From Gordionus sp. m RMFG-2023 (taxonomy: Eukaryota; Nematomorpha; Gordioida; Chordodea; Parachordodidae): a stretch of 64,000 nt of DNA. Shown piece after piece: positions 50,201 through 61,390 of the stretch. The stretch's first letter is position 1; each line of letters starts with the position of its first letter. The stretch lies in NCBI RefSeq assembly GCF_954871325.1, contig NC_088776.1, forward strand, positions 20,212,052-20,276,051, given 5' to 3'. The notes beneath the pieces were generated by a model. That model was given only the letters and a program-made list of their open reading frames with translations, had not been told where the DNA came from and searched no databases. The translations under genes were made by a program, and so were the position numbers.

Positions 50201-53200
50201 ATAATATCCAATTTTTATTCTTTATAACCCCCCCCCCTTCACGCCAGGTTCAATCCATTAAAACTAAGTGTAAATACTATGGTTTGAGTCAAAATATATT
50301 TAAAGTTTTTACTTAATAATATCAATATCATTTGTTAAATATTACTGATCACCTATACCTAATATTAAAAAAAATTCCCAAGCAAGGTACGCCATAATAA
50401 TTTTGAAAAAAATTGTTCCAAGGCCAATGAAAGATCATAATAATTTTGTTAATTGAGAACTGAAAAAAAATATTTAAAAAATCATAATGAATTTATAAAT
50501 ACATTCAAAATCAGATTTTCATGGGCCTTAATTTTTTGATCAGACCGAGCCCAGGACTGCAAAAAAATTTGTTTTAGGCCACTGTCTGACCCATAGTTAA
50601 TAATAAAAAAATTTGCAAGCATCCAAGCTGATAATAATTTTCCCCAAGTCCAGCCCAAAATAATTAATAAAAATATTTTCCAAGTCCAGCCCAACCCATT
50701 GTAATTTTAAAAATTTGTTCCCAGCCTGGAGATAGGTAAATCTCTAAAAATCATCTCTATTTTTTATTCATTTTAACCCCACTCACCCCTACTTTAGACC
50801 AAGGCCAACCCATTAAGACTAAGAGTGAATACTATTTTTTTGAGCATGAGCCTTGGTTTTTTGATCAGGCCTGGCCATGTCCTAAAAAAAAAATTTCAGG
50901 CTAATGTCTAACTCATATTTAAAATTAAAAATTTTTTAAGCATATGACCATAATAATTTTTTTTTCGCAAGCCAGGTCCAAGCGCATATTAATTGTGAAA
51001 AATATTTGCCAAGCCCAGCAAAACTTATAATATTTAATTTTTTCCTTGGATCCAGAAAAATAAGTCCAATGTAAGGGGTTTATAAGAATTAAATCTGTCT
51101 TATATCTACATTTTTTTGCCATTCTATATTATTGAGAAAATTTTTCAAAATAATTTATTATCAAATGTAGGGGAAATATCTGATTAACCACCCATCATTC
51201 TACTGGTTAATTCCTGGCATTTTTATGAAATTCATGAATACATATTAAAGTACCATGCCTTTTATAAATTAGTGAAAAATGTTCATCCTAATTTAAATTT
51301 TAAACAGACAACCAACCCTCCAAATAATATGTGATTTATTACTTAGGTACAAAATATAAAATTAAATTGAAGACCTTGTTATTAAATTACAATAGAAAAA
51401 ATAAAAAGATATTCTAAGTTAACAAATAATAGGAGGTTAATTCAAAAATTATATATAAGTAAAACAAAAAGGTTATACATTTAATCAAAAATGTTATAAT
51501 AAGTTATATGAATAACATATATTCAACAATTATAAAGTGATGAGAAAATTTACAAAACTATGGAATGCATGTAAAAAGGCATCTTCAGAAAAGATAAGAG
51601 AGATATTCAGTTGAAAATTGCATGAATAACATGGAATAGCCTATACAAAGCAAAAATGGCAAAATTCTAAAAATATCAGCTATGCTAATGGTACTTGAGT
51701 TGTATTAAATAACAAAACCAAAATCTGCTTCCATAATAAAAATTCCATTGATTTACCAAGTTTCAAAATTACAGACCTAAGATATTTCATAAAAGTGATA
51801 ATTCATAAAGCATTGCTTTTAATTTAATTCTTCCATCATCAAATTAAGGAGAATATACTAATTTTTTGTCAAACTTGATGATCTATCAGTTAGTAATCAT
51901 ATAAATGCAAATATTTACTTATGCATAAAGATTACCTAATTAAAAGATATATAATTGTATAAAATTCAAATATATCCATTCTTCAATAAAATCTTTATTG
52001 TAAGAAATATTTGATAATTTAAACATTGATACTGTAAAAATTTAAATATGAACCCTTTGATGAAATGGTTGGGCTATATTTTTTGTCTTCTAGTTAGGTA
52101 TCTTGGGTATAATCATCATTAAAAATATCATATATAATCAGATGCCATTATAACCCATTGATTTACCAAATTGCAAAATTATAGACCTATGATTATAGAT
52201 AGATAGAGGATATTATAATGAAATCACATGGTCAAGTCCGGCTTCCTATATATCATTTTGCCAAGGATGGAACCACCAAGTTGGATTTAAAAAAATGATC
52301 TTTGCTGGCGAACCCAAATCCAACAGATTTGTAAGTGATGCTCTTGCCGATTAGGCCACAGACGCTTTTCAAAAAATAAATTTGTCCAAATGAAAAATAA
52401 ATAAATTACAAATTTGATACTAAGAATTCTAGTATATATGTAATGGTAGCTTAAATAAATGAATGTTTGATATGTGATATTATCATTGGACTAAATAAGC
52501 TATGGTTTATTATTGGACCGAATAAGATATAGTTTAAAAGAATAATATTGGCTATTACGTTGTGACACTGTGACTATATATTATGATAGATTATAGATAT
52601 TATCAAACCCCAAGGATTAAACTACCAAGTTAGATTTTTTAAAAAATTCAGATTTGTAAGAGATGCTCTTGCCAATTAGGCTATAGACGCTTTTCAAAAT
52701 TCACGATTTTTTAAATACTGTGACATGGCTTTTATATATATTATAGATAGATAGATATTATCATCTCCCCAAGGATGAAACCATCAAGTTATATTAAGAA
52801 AAAAAAATGATCAAAAAAAATACATTGTTGGGATTCGAACCTAAGTCTATCAGGTTTGTAAGCAACGTTCTTGCCGATTAGGCCACAGACACTTTCAAAA
52901 TTGACAATTTTTTAAATATATATTATAAATTGTGAAAGTGTGACAAGGCTTATATATATATTATTATAGATATTGTGATATTTCATATATAAATTTAAAA
53001 TTTTTCAGGCCAATTTTCATGACTTATTATTAAAAATAAATAAAACAACCATTGGCCGGATCTGGTAATTCTATTATAATGGACACAAAATTTTAGCCTA
53101 TATTTATTGTTAATCATATTTTGATCAATTAGCATTATAAAAAGTGATGTTAAATATTAATATATTTAGAATAAAATTTTAAAAAACTTACCAAATTGTT

Positions 53201-53641
53201 TTGATGGATTTAGTTTTGAGATATTTTTATCAGTATTTAAAGAAATACTTAGTTCAAATAATTTAAAATAAATTTGTTTTGTTTGATTTGGCAAATTATT
53301 TTCTATAAGTTTCCGAATATCTTTAAAAAGATTTTGAAGATTATTATTCTCAAAAATTTTTGGTGATGTATTTTTTAAACATTGTTTTATTAATTCTGCT
53401 AAATGTGAATTCTTTTGTTCAAGAAAATTGGAGACTACTTTGATAAACTATAAAAATTTATCTTTAAATAATTTAATTTATGTTACTCTTTCAATTGATA
53501 ATAACTCAGGATTTGAGTTTTCTATTATTCTTTCCTAAATTTAAAGTATTTTTTTAAAAAAATATTATATTACTAAACCTCAACAATTTCTTCTTCATCT
53601 GATGAGACAAGGTCGACAACTAAGTGCTTCAAGTGCTTCAT
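44279..53641 (-). CDS. DAXX: DAXX-like histone H3.3 chaperone, nine exons
   Basis: DAXX works with ATRX to deposit histone H3.3 and binds SUMO in the nucleus. Exons in reading order: 53641-53579, 53534-53487, 53447-53192, 47333-47239, 46896-46704, 46483-46309, 45965-45791, 44917-44767 and 44667-44279. Every junction has GT/AG and matching phase, giving 514 residues. Exon 1 holds an N-terminal SUMO-binding-like VVDLVSSDEEEIVE. Exons 2-3 resemble the N-terminal helical bundle (QIYFKLFELSISL versus human KLYVYINELCTVL). Exons 4-7 are the histone-binding domain: NRINRLENELK joined to QLENAIKENREKELDFNDLD, then YIVEDKLERKALNVW, DYPEINSAIEKMI, and LLKDRRGRDFKMDFGSHLMD. Exon 8 has IQTDEEIVIMEDL and exon 9 SNDVILVDS, both SUMO-motif-like. 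The acidic stretch of human DAXX is nearly absent. The last 75 residues are hydrophobic, so the true 3' end may be spliced differently. Introns 1 and 2 are 44 and 39 nt; intron 3 is 5.9 kb and repeat-filled. Confidence 0.85.
45240..45515. repeat. Repeat relic in DAXX intron 7
   Basis: GC-richer islands (GCCGCCTGGCC at about 45265, GGGCCAGG at about 45464) in an AT-rich intron resemble other islands in the window. No structure was resolved. Confidence 0.35.
48420..49010 (-). mobile_element. LTR-element gag fragment in DAXX intron 3 (fossil)
   Basis: Minus-strand sequence reads like a Ty3/gypsy gag core: YLAHVEAIYRLKTTEEE, then CVGEIYIPKKLIDLKYKDFV, and NIDEKLRDQFLASIDLVNVE. It is broken with a few breaks; no LTRs seen. 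It lies in the same orientation as the host gene. Confidence 0.6.
49240..50010 (+). mobile_element. Ty3/gypsy nucleocapsid-protease fragment in DAXX intron 3 (fossil)
   Basis: Plus-strand frames 49423-49668 and 49767-49952, with sequence before them, show a nucleocapsid-like Cys cluster (CTKCNFQH...CHKC, about 49385-49440). They also show the block ESNLFGLPWILAFKIRIP that ends the protease region in gypsy elements. It is broken; RT and later parts are absent. It is opposite in orientation to the neighbouring gag fragment, so the two are either separate insertions or an inverted piece. Confidence 0.6.
50190..51110. repeat. Diverged tandem pair of about 550 bp in DAXX intron 3
   Basis: The block around 50200-50300 (TTTATTCTTTATAACCCC ... 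CCATTAAAACTAAG) recurs around 50755-50850 (TTTATTCATTTTAACCCC ... CCATTAAGACTAAG). Both are followed by GCCCAAGCC/CCAGCCC-type motifs. The minus-strand ORFs here (50482-50694, 50925-51122) show no family and are taken as chance. Confidence 0.5.
52222..52375 (-). repeat. tRNA-derived SINE-like core, copy 2
   Basis: In reverse complement this reads GGCCTAATCGGCAAGAGCAT (box A-like), a box B region GATTTGGGTTCGCC, then AACTTGGTGGTTCCATCCTT and GCCGGACTTGACCATGTGAT. It matches copy 1 at 40741 along its length. Confidence 0.75.
52605..52700 (-). repeat. SINE-like core, copy 3, box B deleted
   Basis: Retains the box A part (GCTCTTGCCAATTAGGC on the plus strand) and the tail block (CCAAGGATTAAACTACCAAG), but the middle with box B is missing. 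Confidence 0.65.
52758..52905 (-). repeat. tRNA-derived SINE-like core, copy 4
   Basis: Shows the tail block CCAAGGATGAAACCATCAAG, box B GGGATTCGAACC (plus-strand view) and box A GTTCTTGCCGATTAGGCCAC. With copies 2 and 3 it forms a same-strand cluster in DAXX intron 3. Confidence 0.72.
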
Positions 53642-53732
53642 AAATAAAATAAATACGATACCAAAAGAAGTAACCGTTTAACCGAAATTGTTTCAGCTGT
53701 TTTATATAATCAAAGACCTGCCTAAAATGAGC

Positions 53733-54318
53733 GGACGGAAATTCTATGAAGGCCGTTAACCCTTCATAAAATTATGCTGATTTTTTTCTCAAGGATACCA
53801 ACAAACCTTGTACCCAAGTGTAATTTAACAAAAATGAGTGGAACTTACCCTTTCATATTTTGTAATAGTGAGATTTAGTAATGAGTATTATAAAAGATTT
53901 TTTTCTCAAGGATACCAACAAACCTTGTACACAAGTGTAATTTAACAAAAATGAGTGGAACTTACCCTTTCATATTTTGTAATAGTGAGATTTAGTAATG
54001 AGTATTATAAAAGATTTTTTTCTCAAGGATACCAACAAACCTTGTACACAAGTGTAATTTAACAAAAATGAGTGGAACTTACCCTTTCATATTTTGTAAT
54101 AGTGAGATTTAGTAATGAGTATTATAAAAGAAAATATAATTTAGTTGGACGGAAATTCTATGAAGGCCAACCCTTCATAAAATTATGCTGATTTTTTTCT
54201 CAAGGATACCAACAAACCTTGTACCCAAGTGTAATTTAACAAAAGTGAGTGGAACTTACCCTTTCATATTTTGTAATAGTGAGATTTAGTAATGAGTATT
54301 ATAAAAGAAAATATAATT
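53733..54318. repeat. 117-bp tandem repeats just upstream of the DAXX-like start
   Basis: A unit beginning TTTTTTTCTCAAGGATACCA and ending GAGTATTATAAAAGA occurs three times head to tail (from about 53781, 53898 and 54014). It occurs a fourth time (from about 54192) after a repeated leader GGACGGAAATTCTATGAAGG. Units are almost identical. The array begins about 100-140 bp upstream of the ATG at 53641 on the minus strand, so it lies in the likely promoter. Confidence 0.88.
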
Positions 54319-54334
54319 TAGTTATCTTATCTAT

Positions 54335-54445
54335 TTTTAAACCCATAGAATAACCACATCAGTAATATAGAATTAGTTAAGAATATTTAAATCCATAGAA
54401 TTAACACATCAATAATATAAAATGAATTAAGAATATATAGTAGTT
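54335..54445. repeat. Short tandem duplication
   Basis: About 52 bp (AACCCATAGAATAACCACATCAG... and AATCCATAGAATTAACACATC...) is present twice in tandem. Confidence 0.65.
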
Positions 54446-54582
54446 TCCATTTCATCGTTAATTTTAATTCATTGAGTCTATAAATAAACAAATGATAAAT
54501 AAAATTAAATACTAATTCAAAAAACAGTACAACCACTTATCGATAATACTAGATCAATTAATAACATTTGTTGAGTCCCAAT

Positions 54583-57000
54583 CAGGGTTTAACATTTGCT
54601 CAAAATTCAAAAATCTTCACAGATCGTTGCTCTTTTGAAGATCAAAATATGCGAAGATTTTTTCGCTAAAAAAAATTTTGAGCTTGCTCAAAGAAGATTT
54701 TTGAGCAAAATAAAAAATATTTTTTGTAAAAAAATCTTCTATAATTTTGAGAAAATATTTTGAGAATTTTATAATAAAATAAAATCTTTTGTAAGGAAAT
54801 CTTTATTAAAATATTTTTGAAATTTTGATCTTAAAATTTTTTGGTAAATTCTTTAAAAATAAAATTTTTGATATATATTTTTTTTTATTTTATTATTATG
54901 TTAATGAAAATATTTTTTTTGAATAGGTTGTGAATGTGAGAATTGGTCATTATACCGACTGCATTTTTTTTAATATTTGGAATAAGTAAAATAGTGATTA
55001 TTTTAAAAATGTAATGTCATAATTTTAATGTTTTATATTTAATGTAAACTATAAAAGTGACAATTGTCATAATACTCATCTCAGAACCTTTAAAAATAAT
55101 TATAATTAAAAAAGGCTAGTTGAGCATGTTTTGAGATGGTTTCAGTGATTGTAAAGCATATAAAGGTGACAATTGTCATAATAACATATGTTTTAATTGG
55201 AAATAGAGAAAAATGATTATTTCAACATGAATTAATATAATGTGTAAACTATAAAAGTGACAATTGTCATAATATTCATAACAGAACCTATAAAAATAAT
55301 TTTATTTTTAGGTATTAAATAGGCGAGAAAAAATTTTTTGAGCATGTTTCGAGATGGTTTTAATGATTGTAAAAATTGTCACAATCGTTATTTTTGAACT
55401 TTTTTAAAGCAAGTAGATAAAAATTTATTAAATATAAAATTAAATGTGGATGTACCATAGAGCAGTGACAATTGTCATAATCGTTATTTTTGAACTTTTT
55501 TGAATTTTTTTGAAGCAACAGAGTAAAATAATAAATTGTAAACATGTTAAATTGAAATTTAAATGTGGATGTACCATAGAAAAGTGACAATTGTCATAAT
55601 CGTTATTTTTAATCTTTTTTGAATTTTTTTGAAGCAAAAGGGTAAAATTATATATTGTAAACATGTTAAATAAAAATTTCAGTGAAGATGTACCATAGAA
55701 ATGTGACAATTATCATAATTGTTATCTTTGAACTTTTTTGAATTTTTTTAAAGCAAATAGGTAAAAATATATATTGTAAACCTGTTAAATTAAAATATCA
55801 GTGAATATATACCATAGAAAAGTGACAATTGTCATAATCGTTATTTTTAATCTTTTTTGATTTTTTTTGAAGAAATTATATATTGTAAACTTATTAAATT
55901 AAAATTTCATTGAAGATCTACCATAGAAAAGTGAAAATTGTCTTAATTGTCATTTTTAATCCCTTTTAAATTTTTTTGAACTTACAGGGTAAAATAATAA
56001 ATTGTAAACTTTTTAAATTTAAATGTGGATGTACTATAGATAAGTGACAATTGTCATAATGGCCATTTTTAATCTTTTTTGAATTTTTTTGAAGCAAAAG
56101 GGTAAAATAATAAATTATAAACATCATTAATTAAAATTTAAATGAGGATGTACCATAGAAATGTGACAATTGTCATAAACGTTTATTTTAATCTTTTTTG
56201 AATTTTTTTGAAGCAAAAGGGTAAAATTATATATTGTAAACATGTTAAATAAAAATTTCAGTGAAGATGTACCATAGAAATGTGACAATTATCATAATTG
56301 TTATCTTTGAACTTTTTTGAATTTTTTTATAAGCAAATAGGTAAAAATATATATTGTAAACCTGTTAAATTTAAATTTCAGTGAATATGTACCATAGAAA
56401 AGTGACAATTGTCATAATCGTTATTTTTAATCTTTTTTGATTTTTTTTGAAGAAATTATATATTGTAAACTTATTAAATTAAAATTTCACTGAAGATCTA
56501 CCATAGAAAAGTAAAATTGTCTTAATCGTCATTTTTAATCTTTTATAAATTTTTTTGAACTTACAGGGTAAAATAATAAATTGTAAACTTGTTAAATTTA
56601 AATGTGGATGTACCATAGATAAGTGACAATTGTCATAATGGCCATTTTTAATCTTTTTGGAATTTTTTTGAAGCAAAAGGGTAAAATAATAAATTATAAA
56701 CATCATTAATTAAAATTTAAATGAGGATGTACCATAGAAATGTGACAATTGTCATAAACGTTTATTTTAATCTTTTTTGAATTTTTTTTAAGCAAAAGGG
56801 TAAAATTATATATTGTAAAATGTTAAATTAAAATTTCAGTGGAGATCTACCATAGAAAAGTGACAATTGTCATAATCGTTATTTTTAATCTTTTTTGAAT
56901 TATTTTGAAGCAAAAGTATAAAATTATATATTGTAAACATGTTAAATTAAAATTTAAATGAGGATGTACCATAGAAAAATGACAATTGTCATAATCATTA
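54583..57000. repeat. Left arm of hAT-FB
   Basis: The outer 350-450 bp is AAAATCTTC/GAAGATTTT-rich. Then follow about 18 tandem units, each with GTGACAATTGTCATAAT (a few variants) and a TTTTTGAATTTTTTTGAAGC block. Small ORFs at 55360-55709 and 56479-56706 are translations of the repeat. Higher-order repetition is visible: the stretch 55585-56160 is repeated as 56163-56740. Confidence 0.9.
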
Positions 57001-57989
57001 TGATCATTTTAGAATTTATTTGCTGAAACGAGCAGGTTTTTAGCTGAAGCCCATCCATGGGCGGCCTAGCTTAATAATTTTAAAAAGTGCGAGCGAATCG
57101 GTTACAAAATTTTAACAATTAGCGGGCTAAAAAATTTTAACTTTAGTTTATTATTTAAAATCTATTAGGTAAACATTAAAAAGAATCTATGAATATAATT
57201 CCCAGGAAATAAAATTCCCATTTTTTAAGATATTAAAAATTACAAAATTAGTAAAATAGTCACTATTCTTAAATCTTTCTACATCTACATGTTGGTACCA
57301 ATTAACATTATATTGTTTATTATATATAATCTTTTAGATTTTTCCTCACAGGAAGAACCATCTTATTCTCAAAATATTTCAAATTCAGTTTTATTTGGTA
57401 TAACAAATAATTCTTAACCCAATCAAATAAATTTTTCTACAATAAACTCTGATACCTATCATAAACCACAAAAGAAATATAGCAATTGGAGTCAGGAAAA
57501 AATATAAATAGCCATAAACAGAATAAGAGGCTATCCGTCAAACTCCCTGCTTCAAGGGGGAAAACGTATCGGTTTTGGGTACCATTACAGCAATGAAAAT
57601 TAAAAAAAAATTTGAATTCAATTTTATAAAAAAAAAATTATATAATACTTTTTTTCAATCTGGTGCCGCCTCGCTGGCACCAGCAAATTTCATTTTTTTG
57701 AGATTTTTATTTTCTTTAATTCATAAGGCAAAACATTAAATAAAAATAAATAAAGGAGGGAGAGAGAGAGACAATGGGAAAAACGAAAAGAAAAGAAAAT
57801 GCATTTTTTATATCTTCATTTAACATTTGATTTTTTATAAATATAAAAAAAAAACATTAAATAAATGTATCCCATCCAAATTTATAAATGGGGGTTTTAT
57901 TTGGCCTCAATAAAACAATTATTTTATTCATTTTTTTTATTTTATATTACATTAATTCCTGATTTTTTATTTCAAAATATAATAAACAA

Positions 57990-58860
57990 GTGAAAATAAA
58001 AATAAAAGGAAAAAACAAGAAAGTTAAAATTAAAAATTACAAAATTTTTTTTTTATATATAATGCAAAATAAAAAAAATCTCAAAGATATTCTAAAGGAG
58101 CATTTTTTAATCGATTCTTCTGATATTATCCTATTAGGTACATCAGTCCTTTTCCCATTATACAAATTCACAATGAAATTACAAAAAAGTAATATTGTAA
58201 TAGGTGATTTTTTTGCTTCATGGCTAGAATGCAAAATGGAGCTGGAGGAAATGGATAATAATTTATCTAAAAGTATGTTGGAATGTTTAAACATTAGAGA
58301 AAGCTATCTTTTTCAAAATGACGCATTTCGTAGTGCGATATATATGGATCATAGATTCCATTATGAAAATGGAAAATATCCTTTGGAAGAAGATAAAATA
58401 TTGGCCAGGGTAAATTAATAAATTTATAATATACATCTTTTTATTTTAGGAACATATATTTGCAACTTGGAAACAATTGCAAGCTATTGACCCTCATGAA
58501 GAAAATACAACTCTAGTTATGCCTTCCACTAGTGATTATAAAAAAACAAAACTTGACCTTTACATTGAGCGTGATTGCAAGAAGGGACCTATATTTTATG
58601 AATTATGTAATAGCGATATCAAGCTAAAAATAAAATCGTTATTATACAACAAAAGATTGCCATCCTCACAAGATATTTTGCAATATTGGGTTTCAAGAAA
58701 ACACCAAGATGCAGAATTATTTAAATTATCTCAAATAATTCTTGCTGCTCCTTGCACCCAAATCTCAGTTGAGAGAGCATTTAGTGCATTGGCACTAACT
58801 GTAACCTCTCTAAGGACAAGATTAGACAAAGATATACTTGATGATATTTTAATTATATAG
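57990..58860 (+). CDS. hAT-FB transposase, C-terminal half, two exons
   Basis: Exon 57990-58409 and exon 58450-58860 are separated by a 40-nt intron (AGG|GTAAAT ... TTTTAG|GAA) that keeps the frame, giving 276 residues. The first exon has VIGDFFASWLECKMELEE and FRSAIYMDHRFHYENGKYP, the region before the last catalytic Glu in hAT enzymes. The second ends with the dimerisation motif CTQISVERAFSALALTV and LRTRLDKDILDDILI. The frame is open throughout. The usual N-terminal BED finger and first catalytic Asp are not found. Weak sequence at 57350-57580 might be an N-terminal remnant. It may be a truncated enzyme or depend on unseen exons. Confidence 0.75.
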
Positions 58861-59336
58861 CTTAATCGTACATTGTTAAATAATGTGATATTTTAAATAA
58901 TTATTTATATAACCTATTTCATTATAAAGTTATTGTTTACATTGAAATTTTAATAAATAAAAATTCATATATATAACTGATTTAGATTTTTTGTATGAAT
59001 AGTATAATCAGAGGGGGGCGTATTTTACTAGATATATCCAAATAGTAGTTTCTAAGATCTAAAATTGATTTAAAAGATTAAAGAAAAAATATTTTTAAAT
59101 TTGTTGTTCCCAAAAATATCATGTTTATATTGATGCATCTTTCTAGTTCAACTCCGTTCCGGTTGGCTCTAAAAATTTAACATATATGATACTATTATCA
59201 TCTGCCCAGAGGTTTAAGTGTTTCCCAACAAGATCATATTAACCTAATTTAAAAATAATGGATATGACTATGAGTAATGTGATAATTTCAAAATATATAT
59301 ATTAAAATAATTTCAAAAGGGAGTTGAGAATTAGAT

Positions 59337-61175
59337 ATGTCACTTATCTATGGTACATATTCACTGAAATTTTAATTTAACATGTGTACAATTTATTATT
59401 TTACCCTTTAAGTTCAAAAAAATTAAATAAAAAATTAAAAATGATAATTGTCACTTTTCTATGGTAGATCTCCACTGAAATTTTAATTTAACATGTTTAC
59501 AATATATAATTTTACCCTTTTGCTTAAAAAAAATTCAAAAAAGATTAAAATAAACGTTTATGACAATTGTCACATTTCTATGGTACATCCTCATTTAAAT
59601 TTTAATTAATGATGTTTATAATTTATTATTTTACCCTTTTGCTTCAAAAAAATTCAAAAAAGATTAAAAATGGCCATTATGACAATTGTCACTTATCTAT
59701 AGTACATCCACATTTAAATTTAAAAAGTTTACAATTTATTATTTTACCCTGTAAGTTCAAAAAAATTTAAAAGGGATTAAAAATGACAATTAAGACAATT
59801 TTCACTTTTCTATGGTAGATCTTCAATGAAATTTTAATTTAATAAGTTTACAATATATAATTTCTTCAAAAAAAATCAAAAAAGATTAAAAATAACGATT
59901 ATGACAATTGTCACTTCTCTATGGTACATATTCACTGATATTTTAATTTAACAGGTTTACAATATATATTTTTACCTATTTGCTTTAAAAAAATTCAAAA
60001 AAGTTCAAAGATAACAATTATGATAATTGTCACATTTCTATGGTACATCTTCACTGAAATTTTTATTTAACATGTTTACAATATATAATTTTACCCTTTT
60101 GCTTCAAAAAAATTCAAAAAAGATTAAAAATAACGATTATGACAATTGTCACTTTTCTATGGTACATCCACATTTAAATTTCAATTTAACATGTTTACAA
60201 TTTATTATTTTACTCTGTTGCTTCAAAAAAATTCAAAAAAGTTCAAAAATAACGATTATGACAATTGTCACTGCTCTATGGTACATCCACATTTAATTTT
60301 ATATTTAATAAATTTTTATCTACTTGCTTTAAAAAAGTTCAAAAATAACGATTGTGACAATTTTTACAATCATTAAAACCATCTCGAAACATGCTCAAAA
60401 AATTTTTTCTCGCCTATTTAATACCTAAAAATAAAATTATTTTTATAGGTTCTGTTATGAATATTATGACAATTGTCACTTTTATAGTTTACACATTATA
60501 TTAATTCATGTTGAAATAATCATTTTTCTCTATTTCCAATTAAAACATATGTGAAATAAGTATTATGACAATTGTCACCTTTATATGCTTTACAATCACT
60601 GAAACCATCTCAAAACATGCTCAACTAGCCTTTTTAAATTATAATTATTTTTAAAGGTTCTGAGATGAGTATTATGACAATTGTCACTTTTATAGTTTAC
60701 ATTAAATATAAAACATTAAAATTATGACATTACATTTTTAAAATAATCATTATTACTTATTCCAAATATTAAAAAAAATGCAGTCGGTATTATGACCAAT
60801 TCTCACATTTACAACCTATTCAAAAAAAATATTTTCATTAACATAATAAAATAAAAAAAAATATATATCAAAAATTTTATTTTTAAAGAATTTACCAAAA
60901 AATTTTAAGATCAAAATTTCAAAAATATTTTAATAAAGATTTCCTTACAAAAGATTTTATTTATTATAAAATTCTCAAAATATTTTCTCAAAATTATAGA
61001 AGATTTTTTTACAAAAAATATTTTTTATTTTGCTCAAAAATCTTCTTTGAGCAAGCTCAAAATTTTTTTTAGCGAAAAAATCTTCGCAAAAAATTGATCT
61101 TCAAAGATTTTTTCCTCAAAATTTTGGGCGAAAAAAATCTTCAAATTTTTATTTGAAGATTTTTGTAAAACCCTG
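59337..61175. repeat. Right arm of hAT-FB
   Basis: The inverted counterpart of the left arm, with about 12 units and the same outer part (60780-61160 pairs with 54600-54970). It is about 580 bp shorter, matching one fewer higher-order block. ORFs at 60027-60376 are repeat translations identical in kind to those of the left arm. Confidence 0.9.
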
Positions 61176-61299
61176 GTCCCAATATTGCACCGGATAAACC
61201 CCACCCAAAAAAAGAGAATTCGTCAAAATTTCTTAATCATCATTCTTTCGCGTAAAATATATAATTATATTATTATTTAATTTTTACAATAATTCATAG

Positions 61300-61390
61300 G
61301 CACAGTGGGGGGGGGGGCTTTGGAAATTTGCCTGATCTCGTAAATTTCATTTCAAGCTAATAACCCCCCCCCCCCCCCCCCACACACACC
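61300..61390. repeat. Poly-G and poly-C runs
   Basis: A G run (about 61306-61317) preceded by CACAGT and a C run (about 61363-61380) lie 50 bp apart. They could pair as a hairpin. No matching hAT end was found. Confidence 0.6.

Larger units (their letters stand above)
54583..61175 (+). mobile_element. hAT-FB, 6.6-kb foldback hAT element with palindromic arrays
   Basis: Ends CAGGGTTTAACA at 54583 and, in reverse complement, CAGGGTTTTACA ending at 61175, flanked by an exact 8-bp duplication GTCCCAAT (54575-54582 and 61176-61183). Both arms are very long inverted repeats: about 350 bp of near-unique sequence, then tandem units of about 115-120 bp. The middle (57010-59335) carries the C-terminal half of a hAT transposase and single-copy sequence, including a GC hairpin at 57661-57684. 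The structure recalls Drosophila FB elements, but ends, duplication length and coding sequence are hAT. Confidence 0.92.

Noticed and set aside
53781-54310. Regularly repeated units that could suggest a CRISPR array
   Set aside because: Units are 117 bp and fully repeated with no variable spacers, and the DNA is animal with spliced genes.
55360-55709. Overlapping ORFs of 76-89 residues, with identical counterparts at 60027-60376
   Set aside because: They are translations of the tandem repeat units in the two hAT-FB arms; the frames exist only because the repeats are AT-rich and nearly identical.
61300-61390. hAT end at the CAGTGGGGGG run
   Set aside because: No partner end and no 8-bp duplication were found.
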